A stretch of DNA of 44,685 bases from CAILKP01 sp038231815. Its GTDB lineage: Bacteria; Planctomycetota; Phycisphaerae; Phycisphaerales; UBA1924. A program made the translations under genes and the position numbers. The notes under the pieces are model-generated. The model saw only the letters and a list, made by a program, of their open reading frames with translations, was not told where the DNA came from and made no database searches. Shown here piece after piece: positions 1 through 7,258 of the stretch. Numbering within the stretch: the first letter of the stretch is position 1; each line of letters begins with the position of its first letter. The stretch is from assembly GCA_038231815.1 (NCBI GenBank), contig JBBRKQ010000026.1:1-44685 (forward strand), read 5' to 3'.

Positions 1-533
1 GCCTGCCCGTTCTGCGCCAGGAGAAAGTTCAGAAACTCCAGCAGCTTGTCCTTGGGAATGTCCACCGCCGTCAGCAGCAGCGCCTTTTTGTCCCGCAGTG
101 TCACATCCGTCGCCAGAATCTGAATGTTCAGCTTCGCCGCCACCAAGTCTGCCAGCAGCTTGATTTCAACAGGCTCGGCAAAAGGCCCAAATGAAAACGT
201 GTCGCCTTTGTCGGCAATTGGCATCGGTGTCGTCGGAACAGGCTCCGCCAACCCAGCGTTCGGCATTCCTGCTGGCTGCCCGCCGCCCCCGGGTGCGCCC
301 GGCACGGCCCCTGGAACTGCGGCCGGCATGACACCCGGCGGCACGTTCTGCTTGTTTGGCATGACCGGCCTAGCGCCCGGCGGTGTCTGAACTGGCTTGG
401 CCGCGGGAGTGGCTTGCCCAAACGCCGCGGCGGAAAGTGCAAGTCCCGCCATCGCACCAAGCACCGCAGGCGCAAGTCCCATGCGGTTGGGAGCGGTTCG
501 GCAAGTCGTTTTTGCAGCGGTGTGAAGCGTCAT
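1..533 (-). CDS. Secretin-like (GspD/STN N0 domain) exported protein, N-terminal part
   Basis: The frame is open from an ATG at 531-533 to the window edge, giving 177 residues with no stop, so this is the N-terminal part of a longer protein. Residues 1-40 look like a signal peptide: a basic stretch (KTTCRTAPNR) followed by a hydrophobic Ala/Leu core ending in AAAFGQA. I chose this start over the in-frame ATG at 480-482 because it supplies the basic n-region. Residues 41-105 are a Pro/Gly/Ala-rich linker. From about residue 112 the pattern FGPFAEPVEIKLLADLVAAK, then LNIQIL, then a short strand and a second helix (DKLLEFLNFLLAQ) fits the small N0 or secretin/TonB short N-terminal domain found in GspD-type outer-membrane secretins. 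The role as a secretin is therefore an inference from one domain. Other proteins with this domain, such as TonB-dependent receptors, are possible. Confidence 0.6.
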   Translation of the reverse strand, partial: MTLHTAAKTTCRTAPNRMGLAPAVLGAMAGLALSAAAFGQATPAAKPVQTPPGARPVMPNKQNVPPGVMPAAVPGAVPGAPGGGGQPAGMPNAGLAEPVPTTPMPIADKGDTFSFGPFAEPVEIKLLADLVAAKLNIQILATDVTLRDKKALLLTAVDIPKDKLLEFLNFLLAQNGQ

Positions 534-982
534 AGAGGGGTCTCGGCAAAGAGCGACACAGCAGGGCAGTGTCAGTGAAGTGAAAACATGAGTACACAAT
601 ACCAACCGGTCAAATCGAAACACCAAATCCGACTCCCCCGAAACCGAACTTGCAAACCTCAATTTCCAGCCCAATCATCCGAGCCCCAAATCCTGTGGCG
701 GCCACTCGCCCGACCCACTATCGGCAGGATCGAATGGTTGGTCGGAACTTCCGCAGTTTCTGGCCCCCAAGGCCGGATCTCAAAGCTTTTTGCGTGTTTG
801 GTCCAACCCCCCGTTTGAACGCCTACCCTAACCCGGGCAACGCTCGCAGCCCATTACCAGACCGCACCCCGCCACCGGTCGGTTTAGGGCGTTTTGCCTC
901 CCTGCCTGTCACCGCGCTACCGTTTTGCAGTTGAGCGCACAAGGTTGGTCCATCGCCGGCGAGTTGTTTACTGGGGAATCTC
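534..982. other. Intergenic region with no gene seen
   Basis: About 450 bases between two divergent genes. The open frames here have no recognisable domain, no convincing start and overlap each other. The + strand is markedly C-rich: bases 601-660 hold 24 C and 7 G. A purine-rich GGGGAA lies just ahead of the next gene's ATG and is its likely ribosome binding site. I see no RNA gene or array. Confidence 0.5.
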
Positions 983-1570
983 ATGGCAACACAAATGGTC
1001 TTGCTCGAACACACGCTTCCCGACGGTTCCCGCCACTTCGATTGGATGCTCCACGAACCGCCAACCGCAGACGCGGCGGCGTTCCAGAACCTTTCCAAAG
1101 CGACCGATGGGCCGGAAACAGGCAAGCGAAAAACCGTCCGCACGGCGTACAACGCCGCCCAGCCTGATGACAATGACAGAATCCTGATCACCTTCCGTGT
1201 GCTCGACCGCATCGACCGTCACGATTGCGATTCATTCGTCGCCGACCGACTCGATCCGCACAGATACGCATACCTGAAGCACCACGGTCCGGTTTCAGGA
1301 AATCGCGGAAGCGTGAAAAAGGTCGCTGGTGGCCTCGTGCGGATAATCAACAATCTCCCCGGCGGAATCAGCATCCGCGCCCGTTTTACGGGTGGTCAGG
1401 AACGCATCTGGGCCGGTATGCAGGAGGGCGACGTCTGGAACTTCCGCCGCAGCCAGCCTGTCATCAAGAAAGGCCCGCCGCGCGATCGCGAACCGGAAGA
1501 TGGCAGCGACTACACCGGTGGGTACCTCGCCGGTGATGCCGCCGCCCAGATTGGCTGGGGGCTTCTGTAA
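983..1570 (+). CDS. LigD 3'-phosphoesterase-like domain protein (stand-alone)
   Basis: A 195-residue soluble protein resembling the 3'-phosphoesterase module of bacterial NHEJ ligase D (DNA polymerase ligase, PE family). Residues 8-25 (LEH, then PDGSRHFDWMLHE) carry the family's spaced His...His-x-Asp pattern, here H10, H18 and D20. A second conserved block, YLKHHGPVSGNRGSV, lies at 97-111. The family removes 3' phosphates or ribonucleotides at DNA ends. Planctomycetes commonly carry short single-domain versions of unknown role, and no Ku, ligase or primase-polymerase gene is near. The ATG at 983 has GGGGAA six bases upstream. The C-terminal 75 residues (IWAGMQEGDVW, then charged and Gly-rich) may be a specific extension. 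Activity is not shown by the sequence. Confidence 0.65.
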   Translation: MATQMVLLEHTLPDGSRHFDWMLHEPPTADAAAFQNLSKATDGPETGKRKTVRTAYNAAQPDDNDRILITFRVLDRIDRHDCDSFVADRLDPHRYAYLKHHGPVSGNRGSVKKVAGGLVRIINNLPGGISIRARFTGGQERIWAGMQEGDVWNFRRSQPVIKKGPPRDREPEDGSDYTGGYLAGDAAAQIGWGLL

Positions 1571-1862
1571 GCGGTAGGAAATTGCTGCCTGCCGCTCGGC
1601 GAACCGTTCCCGGCACAGCCTCCGCTTGCGAGACTTTTTTGCCAGTTTGAGGAGCACCACTCCATCCGGCTTTGAGTTGTTAGCTACCCCCGAATTAGGG
1701 CGGCTGTGACCACGGTTGCCGCGGCTGCGGGTAGGGCTTGCAAGACCAAAACCCTAGTTTTTACGTCCAGTCGTGTTATTTGTGAGACAAACCCTGAGCT
1801 TTGACGTACAAGTCTCATGTAGCCCGCTGGAATGAAACTTCGGCCCATCATGCGACTCTAAA

Positions 1863-2579
1863 ATGAATCCTCAAATGCCAGTTCATGTGTCCGCCAGCGG
1901 TGCAGTGCTGCTACTCACTTCGCTTGCTGCCGCGCAGTCACCCGCGCCGCCACCAGATGAGCGCCCGGTTACTCCAGTCGCGGCAGCACCCTCAACGCCA
2001 ACCAAGCCAGCATCCAAACCGGCGACTGCCCCGGGGCCGACTTTACTTGAAGATCTGCAAAGTTCATATGTCTGGGCCGAGAACGCCAAGGCTCTGGCTA
2101 ACTCGTTTGCAACCAAAGCCGATGCCGACGCTTTCCCCGGCGCCGCCAGCCTGTTTCGCGTCGCATCCCGCAGCCTTGCCATCCTTGGAACCCAATACTC
2201 CGAGAGCGTGAAAAAGCTTGGAGGTACGCCCACCTCGAAAGCTGATGATGCATTGCCCAAGGTCAAATCAACCAAAGAAAACCTGCAAGCTTTCGCCAAG
2301 CTGCTGTCAACCCGGCGCACTGGTCCGTTGGCCGATGCCGCAACCCGCCATCGCACCGGCCCAAATCGCGAGGCTACCAAAACACTCCAGTACGAACGCG
2401 AAGCGCTCACCGAACTCACCCGCTTTGCCACCGACGCTGGAGACACGCTTGACAAGCTCAAGGCCGCAAAGAAGGACTTTTTCGTAAGCCGCCCGTGCGG
2501 CTACGTCACCGACACACTCGTTGCGGACAAATGCCCGGTCTGCAAGACCGGGAAGGATCAGTTTGAGAAGGTGAACTGA
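1863..2579 (+). CDS. Exported degenerate rubrerythrin-like protein
   Basis: A 238-residue protein with a weak signal peptide (hydrophobic ASGAVLLLTSLAAAQ) and an Ala/Pro/Thr linker to residue 57. Residues 59-120 follow the first helices of rubrerythrin: TLLEDLQSSY, then KADADAFPGAASLFR, then ESVKKLGG. The C-terminus (207-236: FFVSRPCGYV, DKCPVC, FEKV) matches the rubredoxin-like tail. The diiron ligands expected in this family appear to be lost: the Glu of the usual YNGES is Ala in YVWAENA, and the usual E-x-x-H is replaced in RSLAIL. The rubredoxin knuckle keeps C212, C224 and C227, but the first of the four iron cysteines is Ser (VSRPCGY instead of VCPVCGY). It is thus unlikely to be an active peroxidase. 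It may bind a metal differently or be structural. The start may instead be the ATG at codon 5 (1875). Confidence 0.65.
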   Translation: MNPQMPVHVSASGAVLLLTSLAAAQSPAPPPDERPVTPVAAAPSTPTKPASKPATAPGPTLLEDLQSSYVWAENAKALANSFATKADADAFPGAASLFRVASRSLAILGTQYSESVKKLGGTPTSKADDALPKVKSTKENLQAFAKLLSTRRTGPLADAATRHRTGPNREATKTLQYEREALTELTRFATDAGDTLDKLKAAKKDFFVSRPCGYVTDTLVADKCPVCKTGKDQFEKVN

Positions 2580-2876
2580 CTTGCACAAATTGAAACCGAT
2601 TTGCAAAGGCGATCTTGATGAAAATCGATTTACTGGGGATTTCCCTAGAAATGCACATGTGATCGCTTCAAAACCTGAAATAACCGTTCTTATGTACCGA
2701 AGCTGCGTAGATTTTCCGACTACAAACGAACGAAACCCAGATTAATCTGAGGTTTTCTACCGGATAACGAGCGAGAGTCGCAATTCTAAATTTCGATCAT
2801 TAACCAGCCAAGCCCCTCTGCAGATGGTCAAATACTCCCTAGGGTTCGCCCAAACCCGCGGAAAGATATTCTCCCT
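2580..2876 (+). other. Upstream region of the response regulator
   Basis: About 300 bases, visibly richer in A/T than the flanking genes, ahead of the FixJ-type regulator. A purine-rich GGAAAG lies about 11 bases before its ATG. Two units resembling the window's octamer repeat (CAGATGGT, CAAATACT) sit at 2821-2836. I could not define a promoter or operator with confidence. Confidence 0.35.
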
Positions 2877-3539
2877 ATGAAAGCCGAATTCTCAGTTTAC
2901 ATTGTCGATGACGACCTTGATATGCGGCGCCTGTGCGCCCATTTGCTTGGCTCGGTCGGCATCCCCGTGGAACTTTTTGAAAATGCCGAGGCTTTCCTGC
3001 AGGCTGATCTTGCTGACCGCCAAGGTGTGCTGCTGACCGATGTCCGCATGCCCGGCATCAGCGGCTTGGAGCTCATTGAGACTCTTGCTCGCCGCAACAC
3101 CTCGCTGACCATGCTGGTCTATTCGGGCTATGCCGATGTGCCCATGGCTGTCCGTGCCCTCAAGGCTGGCGCTGTTGAGTTTCTTCAGAAGCCTTTTAAC
3201 CAGCAGGAACTGCTCGAGAAAATTCGGCAGGCCCGCGAGACCAGCAAGCAGACGCGTGAACTCCGAGTCCGCCGCGGCGAGGTGATGGGCAGCATGGCCA
3301 CCCTTTCGCCCCGCGAGCGAGAAGTATTCAAGCTCATCGTCACCGGTAAGCCCAACAAGCTTGTTGCCAACGACCTGACACTCTCTGAAAAAACCGTCGA
3401 GATCCACCGTGCCAACGTGATGCGGAAAATGGAAGCCGATAGCTTCGCCCAGCTTGTTCGCATGGCCGTCATTGCCGAGACAGACTCGCTGGCGACCGAA
3501 AGTTCCGTGTTGCCGAACTCACTGATAATGGCCAAGTGA
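2877..3539 (+). CDS. FixJ-family response regulator (receiver + LuxR-type HTH)
   Basis: A 220-residue two-component response regulator. The receiver domain (5-120) shows the acidic pair D11/D12 (VDDD), the phosphoacceptor D55 (LLTDVRMPG), S83 in YSGYADV at the switch position, and K105 (LQKPF). The receiver is followed by a short charged linker and a LuxR/GerE helix-turn-helix (about 140-205: LSPREREVFKLI, then LSEKTVEIHRANVMRKM). This order and the SGYADVPMAVRA-KAGA block are typical of FixJ/TtrR regulators, which dimerise on phosphorylation and activate transcription. No histidine kinase lies next to it in this window, so its signal is unknown. It is followed by a strong intrinsic terminator, so it is probably a single-gene transcript. 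Confidence 0.93.
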   Translation: MKAEFSVYIVDDDLDMRRLCAHLLGSVGIPVELFENAEAFLQADLADRQGVLLTDVRMPGISGLELIETLARRNTSLTMLVYSGYADVPMAVRALKAGAVEFLQKPFNQQELLEKIRQARETSKQTRELRVRRGEVMGSMATLSPREREVFKLIVTGKPNKLVANDLTLSEKTVEIHRANVMRKMEADSFAQLVRMAVIAETDSLATESSVLPNSLIMAK

Positions 3540-3600
3540 ATCGTTCGGCATGAATTGTTTCGTTGGTCATCTCCGCCGCATAGCTTCATTGAATCCAATC

Positions 3601-3640
3601 CGCTCCGCGATGCCCCCTGCATCGCGGAGCGTTTTTTTTT
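3601..3640 (+). terminator. Intrinsic terminator of the response regulator gene
   Basis: A perfect 13-bp stem (CGCTCCGCGATGC at 3601-3613 with its complement at 3619-3631), a 5-base loop, then nine T residues at 3632-3640. The T tract is on the + strand only, so it serves the upstream + gene and not the convergent purK. Confidence 0.95.
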
Positions 3641-3714
3641 AGGCCTTGCAATCGGTCGATTCTGCCACCGCCGCGCTCGCTCAAATTGCAAATATCCCGC
3701 TGCGCCGTCTGCGT

Positions 3715-4878
3715 TTATCTGTCAGTTCCGCCAGCCCGCAGCACGCGGAGGGCTGCGGCCATGACTGCATCAAGATCACTTTGCGTTCGCTCTACAAAGT
3801 TTACATGTCCAACCTTGCGCCCGGGCCGCGGCTCTTTGCCGTACCAGTAAACGCGCGCACCCGGGATTCGTGCAAACTCACCAAGCGGTGGGCACTTGCC
3901 AATGAGATTCACCATTCCGCACACGCCCACCGTTTGCGGTGCGCCCAGCGGCCAGCCCATGATGGCCCGCAGGTGCTGCTCAAACTGGCTCGTTCGCGAG
4001 CCATCCATCGTCCAGTGCCCAGAGTTGTGAACGCGCGGGGCCATCTCGTTGGCGAGTAACTCATCGCCGACTACAAACAGCTCAATGGCCAGCAGCCCCA
4101 CATAGTCCAGCCGCTTTAGTACCGCTTCGGCGATTTGCTCAGCCCTGTCCTGAAACCGCACACCATCAACCCGCTTGCTGGCCGGGCAGCGTGAGATGCG
4201 AAGAATCCCGTGCTCATGCACGTTTTCGGTTAGTGGATAGAACGCGATTTCGCCGCCTGCTCCGCGTGCGGCAAGAATCGAAACTTCTGCCTGAAACTCA
4301 ACAAAACCTTCAAGAATCAGCGGCACGAGGTGCTTGCTGGTCTTTTCCGTACCCTCGCCGCGCTCCAGTCCTTGGCTGGTACCTTGCAGGGAGTGCCAGG
4401 CTGGTTCAACATCCGAAGCCACCCGCAGCACGGCTTGGCCCTTGCCGTCGTAACCAAGCCGACGGGTTTTCAGCACTGCCGGGAGGCCAATCGTTTTCAC
4501 TGCCGCGTGCAGTTCGGCGAGTGAATCCACCTTGGCGAATGCGGGTGTGCCAATACCAAGTTCAGCGAACATGGTCTTTTCGCTGAGCCGGTCCTGACTG
4601 GTTCGCAGCGCTGTCACGCCCGGTAGCAGCTTCACGCGCGATGCAATCGTCTCGGCCAGTTGTACCGGTACGTTTTCAAATTCGTAACTGACGACATCTA
4701 TGGCCGACAGAAACTCATCTAGCTTAGTAGGCTGCGCAAAGCTGTCGACAACGAGTTCGCCCACGTGTCCGGCGACGGCGTCTGGCGTTTCATCCATGAA
4801 GCGGAACCGCTCGCCGAGCCTGTGCCCGGCCATCGCCAGCATTCGCCCGAGTTGTCCGCCACCGATGATGCCGATCAT
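3715..4878 (-). CDS. purK: N5-carboxyaminoimidazole ribonucleotide synthase PurK
   Basis: A 387-residue ATP-grasp enzyme of de novo purine synthesis that carboxylates AIR with bicarbonate and ATP to N5-CAIR, the substrate of PurE. The N-terminal GGGQLGRM (6-13), YDGKGQ (143-148) of the ATP-grasp lid, the E-F-V-E...EVSI block (190-201), NEMAPRVHNSGHWT (277-290) and SQFEQHLRA (297-305) are all present and in the expected order. The length is normal. A slightly enlarged charged loop lies at about 163-183. The gene overlaps the end of purE by four bases (ATGA at 4875-4878), so translation is probably coupled. It converges on the response regulator gene. Confidence 0.96.
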   Translation of the reverse strand: MIGIIGGGQLGRMLAMAGHRLGERFRFMDETPDAVAGHVGELVVDSFAQPTKLDEFLSAIDVVSYEFENVPVQLAETIASRVKLLPGVTALRTSQDRLSEKTMFAELGIGTPAFAKVDSLAELHAAVKTIGLPAVLKTRRLGYDGKGQAVLRVASDVEPAWHSLQGTSQGLERGEGTEKTSKHLVPLILEGFVEFQAEVSILAARGAGGEIAFYPLTENVHEHGILRISRCPASKRVDGVRFQDRAEQIAEAVLKRLDYVGLLAIELFVVGDELLANEMAPRVHNSGHWTMDGSRTSQFEQHLRAIMGWPLGAPQTVGVCGMVNLIGKCPPLGEFARIPGARVYWYGKEPRPGRKVGHVNFVERTQSDLDAVMAAALRVLRAGGTDR

Positions 4879-5522
4879 TTCTTGGCCCCTGCCTTAGCGT
4901 TTTTGCCTGCTGTGACGGGGACGGCCGGATCACTGTCGGCCAGCACCCGGTCGGTCTGGCGCTGGCGAAAATCTAGATAGCCCTGCTGAAACTTTGAATG
5001 CTTGGCGCACAAAATCGCCGTCGCCAGCAGCGCGGCGTTGGTTGCTCCGGCCTTGCCGATAGCCAGTGTCCCGACCGGTATCCCCGCTGGCATTTGCACG
5101 ATCGATAGCAGTGAATCCATCCCTGACAATGCTGCCGACTGCACGGGAACACCCAGCACTGGCAGGTGGGTTTTGCTTGCGCACATGCCTGGAAGGTGCG
5201 CTGCCCCACCCGCCCCGGCGATGATTACTTCAATGCCCCGCCCGGCGGCGTGGGCTGCGTAAAAAAACAGCAGGTCCGGGGTTCTATGGGCTGAGACTAC
5301 CCGGCACTCATGCGGGACGCCAAGTTCGGTGAGCACGGCTGCGGCGTGCTGCATCGTGTCCCAATCCGACCGTGAGCCCATGATAATTCCCACCAGCGGG
5401 CTGCCAGCTGGGCTGGGGGCGGCTGGGCTGGAGGCGGCGGGGCTGGAGGCGGCGGGGCTGGGGGCGGCTGGGCGGGCAGCGGGCGAGCGACGTGTTAGTA
5501 GTGGGCGGTTGCGGCCTGGCAT
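4875..5522 (-). CDS. purE: N5-CAIR mutase PurE with an Ala/Pro/Ser-rich N-terminal extension
   Basis: A 215-residue class I PurE that converts N5-CAIR to CAIR, acting after PurK. Key motifs: GSRSDW (49-54), SAHRTP (77-82, with H79 the likely catalytic histidine), GAGGAAHLPGM (103-113), THLPVLGVP (118-126), QMPAGIPVGTLAIG (143-156) and GATNAALLA (159-167). Family members normally begin a few residues before the first strand (PLVGIIMGS). Here there are about 40 extra residues, a basic start followed by repeats of P-A-A-S-S/P encoded by a 15-bp tandem repeat. I start at the ATG at 5520-5522. The frame continues upstream to 5600, but that part is Arg/Pro-rich and unlikely to be coding. It overlaps purK by four bases. 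The divergent pepA begins 144 bases away. Confidence 0.94.
   Translation of the reverse strand: MPGRNRPLLTRRSPAARPAAPSPAASSPAASSPAAPSPAGSPLVGIIMGSRSDWDTMQHAAAVLTELGVPHECRVVSAHRTPDLLFFYAAHAAGRGIEVIIAGAGGAAHLPGMCASKTHLPVLGVPVQSAALSGMDSLLSIVQMPAGIPVGTLAIGKAGATNAALLATAILCAKHSKFQQGYLDFRQRQTDRVLADSDPAVPVTAGKNAKAGAKK
5411..5470. repeat. 15-bp tandem repeat inside the 5' part of purE
   Basis: Four 15-bp units in phase (5411-5425, 5426-5440, 5441-5455, 5456-5470). The middle two are identical (GGCTGGAGGCGGCGG) and the outer two differ at a few bases. Read on the minus strand they encode the Pro-Ala-Ala-Ser repeats of the PurE extension. The unit length is a multiple of three, so slippage would keep the frame. 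Confidence 0.85.
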
Positions 5523-5666
5523 GGCCGATGATACCGGCGACCAGCCGCGCCGACGGCGCGGGTGCTGGGGATTTGCCGGTCGGCAGTTTTTTGGTGTCAT
5601 TTGCAGGGCATTCTCCCCGCCACAGAAAGTTGCACCCGCGCCGCCAGTGGTTCTATCCTGCGGTCC

Positions 5667-7160
5667 ATGTTTTCATCAATTAAAGTCGCTGAGTTCGATT
5701 CGCCCCAGGTCATCGTCGTCGCGAAGTTCGCGGATTCGCCGGTTGAGCCGTTCATTAAAAAGTTCGAGGATGCCGCGCTGGTCTCGGCTGCCTCGGCTCG
5801 TACTGAGTCAAGCGGTGAGCTTGGCAATATTGTCGAGGCGCATCCTGGCCGCCAGGGTGGCCCGGTGCGAATTATGGTGGTGGGGCTGGGCAAGAAGGAT
5901 AAGTTCAAGCCAGCGGATGTGCGGACGGCCATGGCCGCGGTTGCTCGTCGTTTGAGTATCACCAAGGACTCCAAGGTTTTACTGAACATTACCGGCGCGC
6001 TTGATGAGGTGAAGGCGAACGTTGAGTTCGCTGGTCGGTGCGCGGGTGAGGCCTTTGGGCTGCTCGGCTGGGACAACAAACAGTTCAAGGGCAAGAAGGC
6101 CAAAGACGATGACAAGCGGGTTGCACTGGAACTGGCGGCGGATAAGAAGAGCTTTCGCAATGGGCTTGACTATGGTCTGAAGCTCGCTGCCAGCACTAAC
6201 TTTGCTCGCACGCTCTCGGAGACGCCGCCCAATATTGCGACGCCGCAGTTCATGGCGGATCAGGCGAAGAAGCTTGCCAAAGAGTTTGGCCTTGCCTGCA
6301 CCGTGATGGATGAGAATGTGCTTGATAAGGAGGGCATGGTTGGCCACGTGAATGTTGGCAAGGCCAGCGAGAACAAGCCCCGCATGATTCGTTTGGCGTA
6401 CACGCCTGAGTCGGTCAAGAAGGGCAAGACCAAGCCTGCCGTGCTTATTGGTAAAACTGTTACGTATGACACGGGTGGCTTGTCACTGAAGGTTAACAAC
6501 GGCATGGTGGGCATGAAGCGTGACAAGGACGGCGGCTGTGCTGTGCTTGCGGCCATGCATGCGATTGCTTCGGTCATTAAGCCCAACCGCCCGGTGGTGG
6601 CGATTCTTTGCTCTGCGGAGAATTCAGTCTCTGAGGAGGCTTATCGCCCTGATGACATTCTCGCGTTTCGCAACGGTACAACAGTTGAGATTACCAACAC
6701 CGATGCGGAAGGCCGCCTTGTGCTGGCCGATGGGCTGATCTGGGCCTGCGAGAAGGAAGACCCGGCGTACATTGTTGACTTGGCCACCCTCACCGGTGGA
6801 GTGGTTGTTGCCCTTGGCAGCGTCTTTTGCGGGATGTTCTGTGAGGATGATGCCCTCCGCGCCAAAGTTCAGGCCGCTGCCGATACCAGTGGTGAGCGCG
6901 TCTGGCGTTTGCCGATGCATGATGAGTATCGCGAGATGATGAAGTCTCCGGTGGCTGACATCTTAAACAGTAATCCCAATCGCAAGGCCCATCCGGTGCA
7001 GGGTGCGGCGTTCCTGAGCTACTTTGTGAAACCCGAAGTGCCTTGGTGCCACCTTGATATTGCGGGTGTTCACGAGTCTGATGCTGATAAGGGCATGTTT
7101 GTGAAAGGCCCGACTGGCTGGGGAACTCGCTTGCTGGCGGATTTGTTGGCTGAGGATTGA
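5667..7160 (+). CDS. pepA: Leucyl aminopeptidase (peptidase family M17)
   Basis: A 497-residue cytosolic di-metal aminopeptidase that removes N-terminal residues from peptides. The catalytic C-terminal domain shows LIGKTVTYDTGGLSLK (261-276, with metal ligands K263 and D268 and active-site K275), MKRDKDGG (283-290, D286) and NTDAEGRLVLADG (344-356, D346, E348 and R350), the M17 signature. The N-terminal macro-like domain (1-160) is more divergent. The ATG at 5667 is chosen because it begins a normal M17 N-terminus. The frame is open 35 codons further upstream, but that segment (cysteine-rich, no domain) is outside the family pattern. A hairpin terminator follows. Confidence 0.95.
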   Translation: MFSSIKVAEFDSPQVIVVAKFADSPVEPFIKKFEDAALVSAASARTESSGELGNIVEAHPGRQGGPVRIMVVGLGKKDKFKPADVRTAMAAVARRLSITKDSKVLLNITGALDEVKANVEFAGRCAGEAFGLLGWDNKQFKGKKAKDDDKRVALELAADKKSFRNGLDYGLKLAASTNFARTLSETPPNIATPQFMADQAKKLAKEFGLACTVMDENVLDKEGMVGHVNVGKASENKPRMIRLAYTPESVKKGKTKPAVLIGKTVTYDTGGLSLKVNNGMVGMKRDKDGGCAVLAAMHAIASVIKPNRPVVAILCSAENSVSEEAYRPDDILAFRNGTTVEITNTDAEGRLVLADGLIWACEKEDPAYIVDLATLTGGVVVALGSVFCGMFCEDDALRAKVQAAADTSGERVWRLPMHDEYREMMKSPVADILNSNPNRKAHPVQGAAFLSYFVKPEVPWCHLDIAGVHESDADKGMFVKGPTGWGTRLLADLLAED

Positions 7161-7196
7161 GCTGCAAAGAGTGCAGGAAATTTGGTTGATTTTTAC

Positions 7197-7233
7197 ACCG
7201 ACCCTGGCGTTTTCGCCGGGGTCGGTTCATTTT
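7197..7233 (+). terminator. Hairpin terminator after pepA
   Basis: A 13-bp stem with one G-T pair (7197-7209 with 7214-7226), a TTTT loop, then TCATTTT. It lies 36 bases after the pepA stop and between convergent genes. The weak T tract favours the + strand. Confidence 0.75.
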
Positions 7234-7258
7234 CGCCTCGCGTCAAATGCTGGCTCGT

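Noticed and set aside
128..475. A 115-residue minus-strand frame at the left edge
   Set aside because: It is an out-of-frame shadow of the secretin-like gene, which runs through the edge in another frame with a signal peptide and N0-like domain. Its own sequence is Arg/Cys/Ser-rich and unlike a protein domain.
4900..5700. Calling a replication origin outright
   Set aside because: The skew change is compatible with one, but I see no cluster of DnaA boxes, no AT-rich unwinding region and no dnaA, dnaN or parAB genes.
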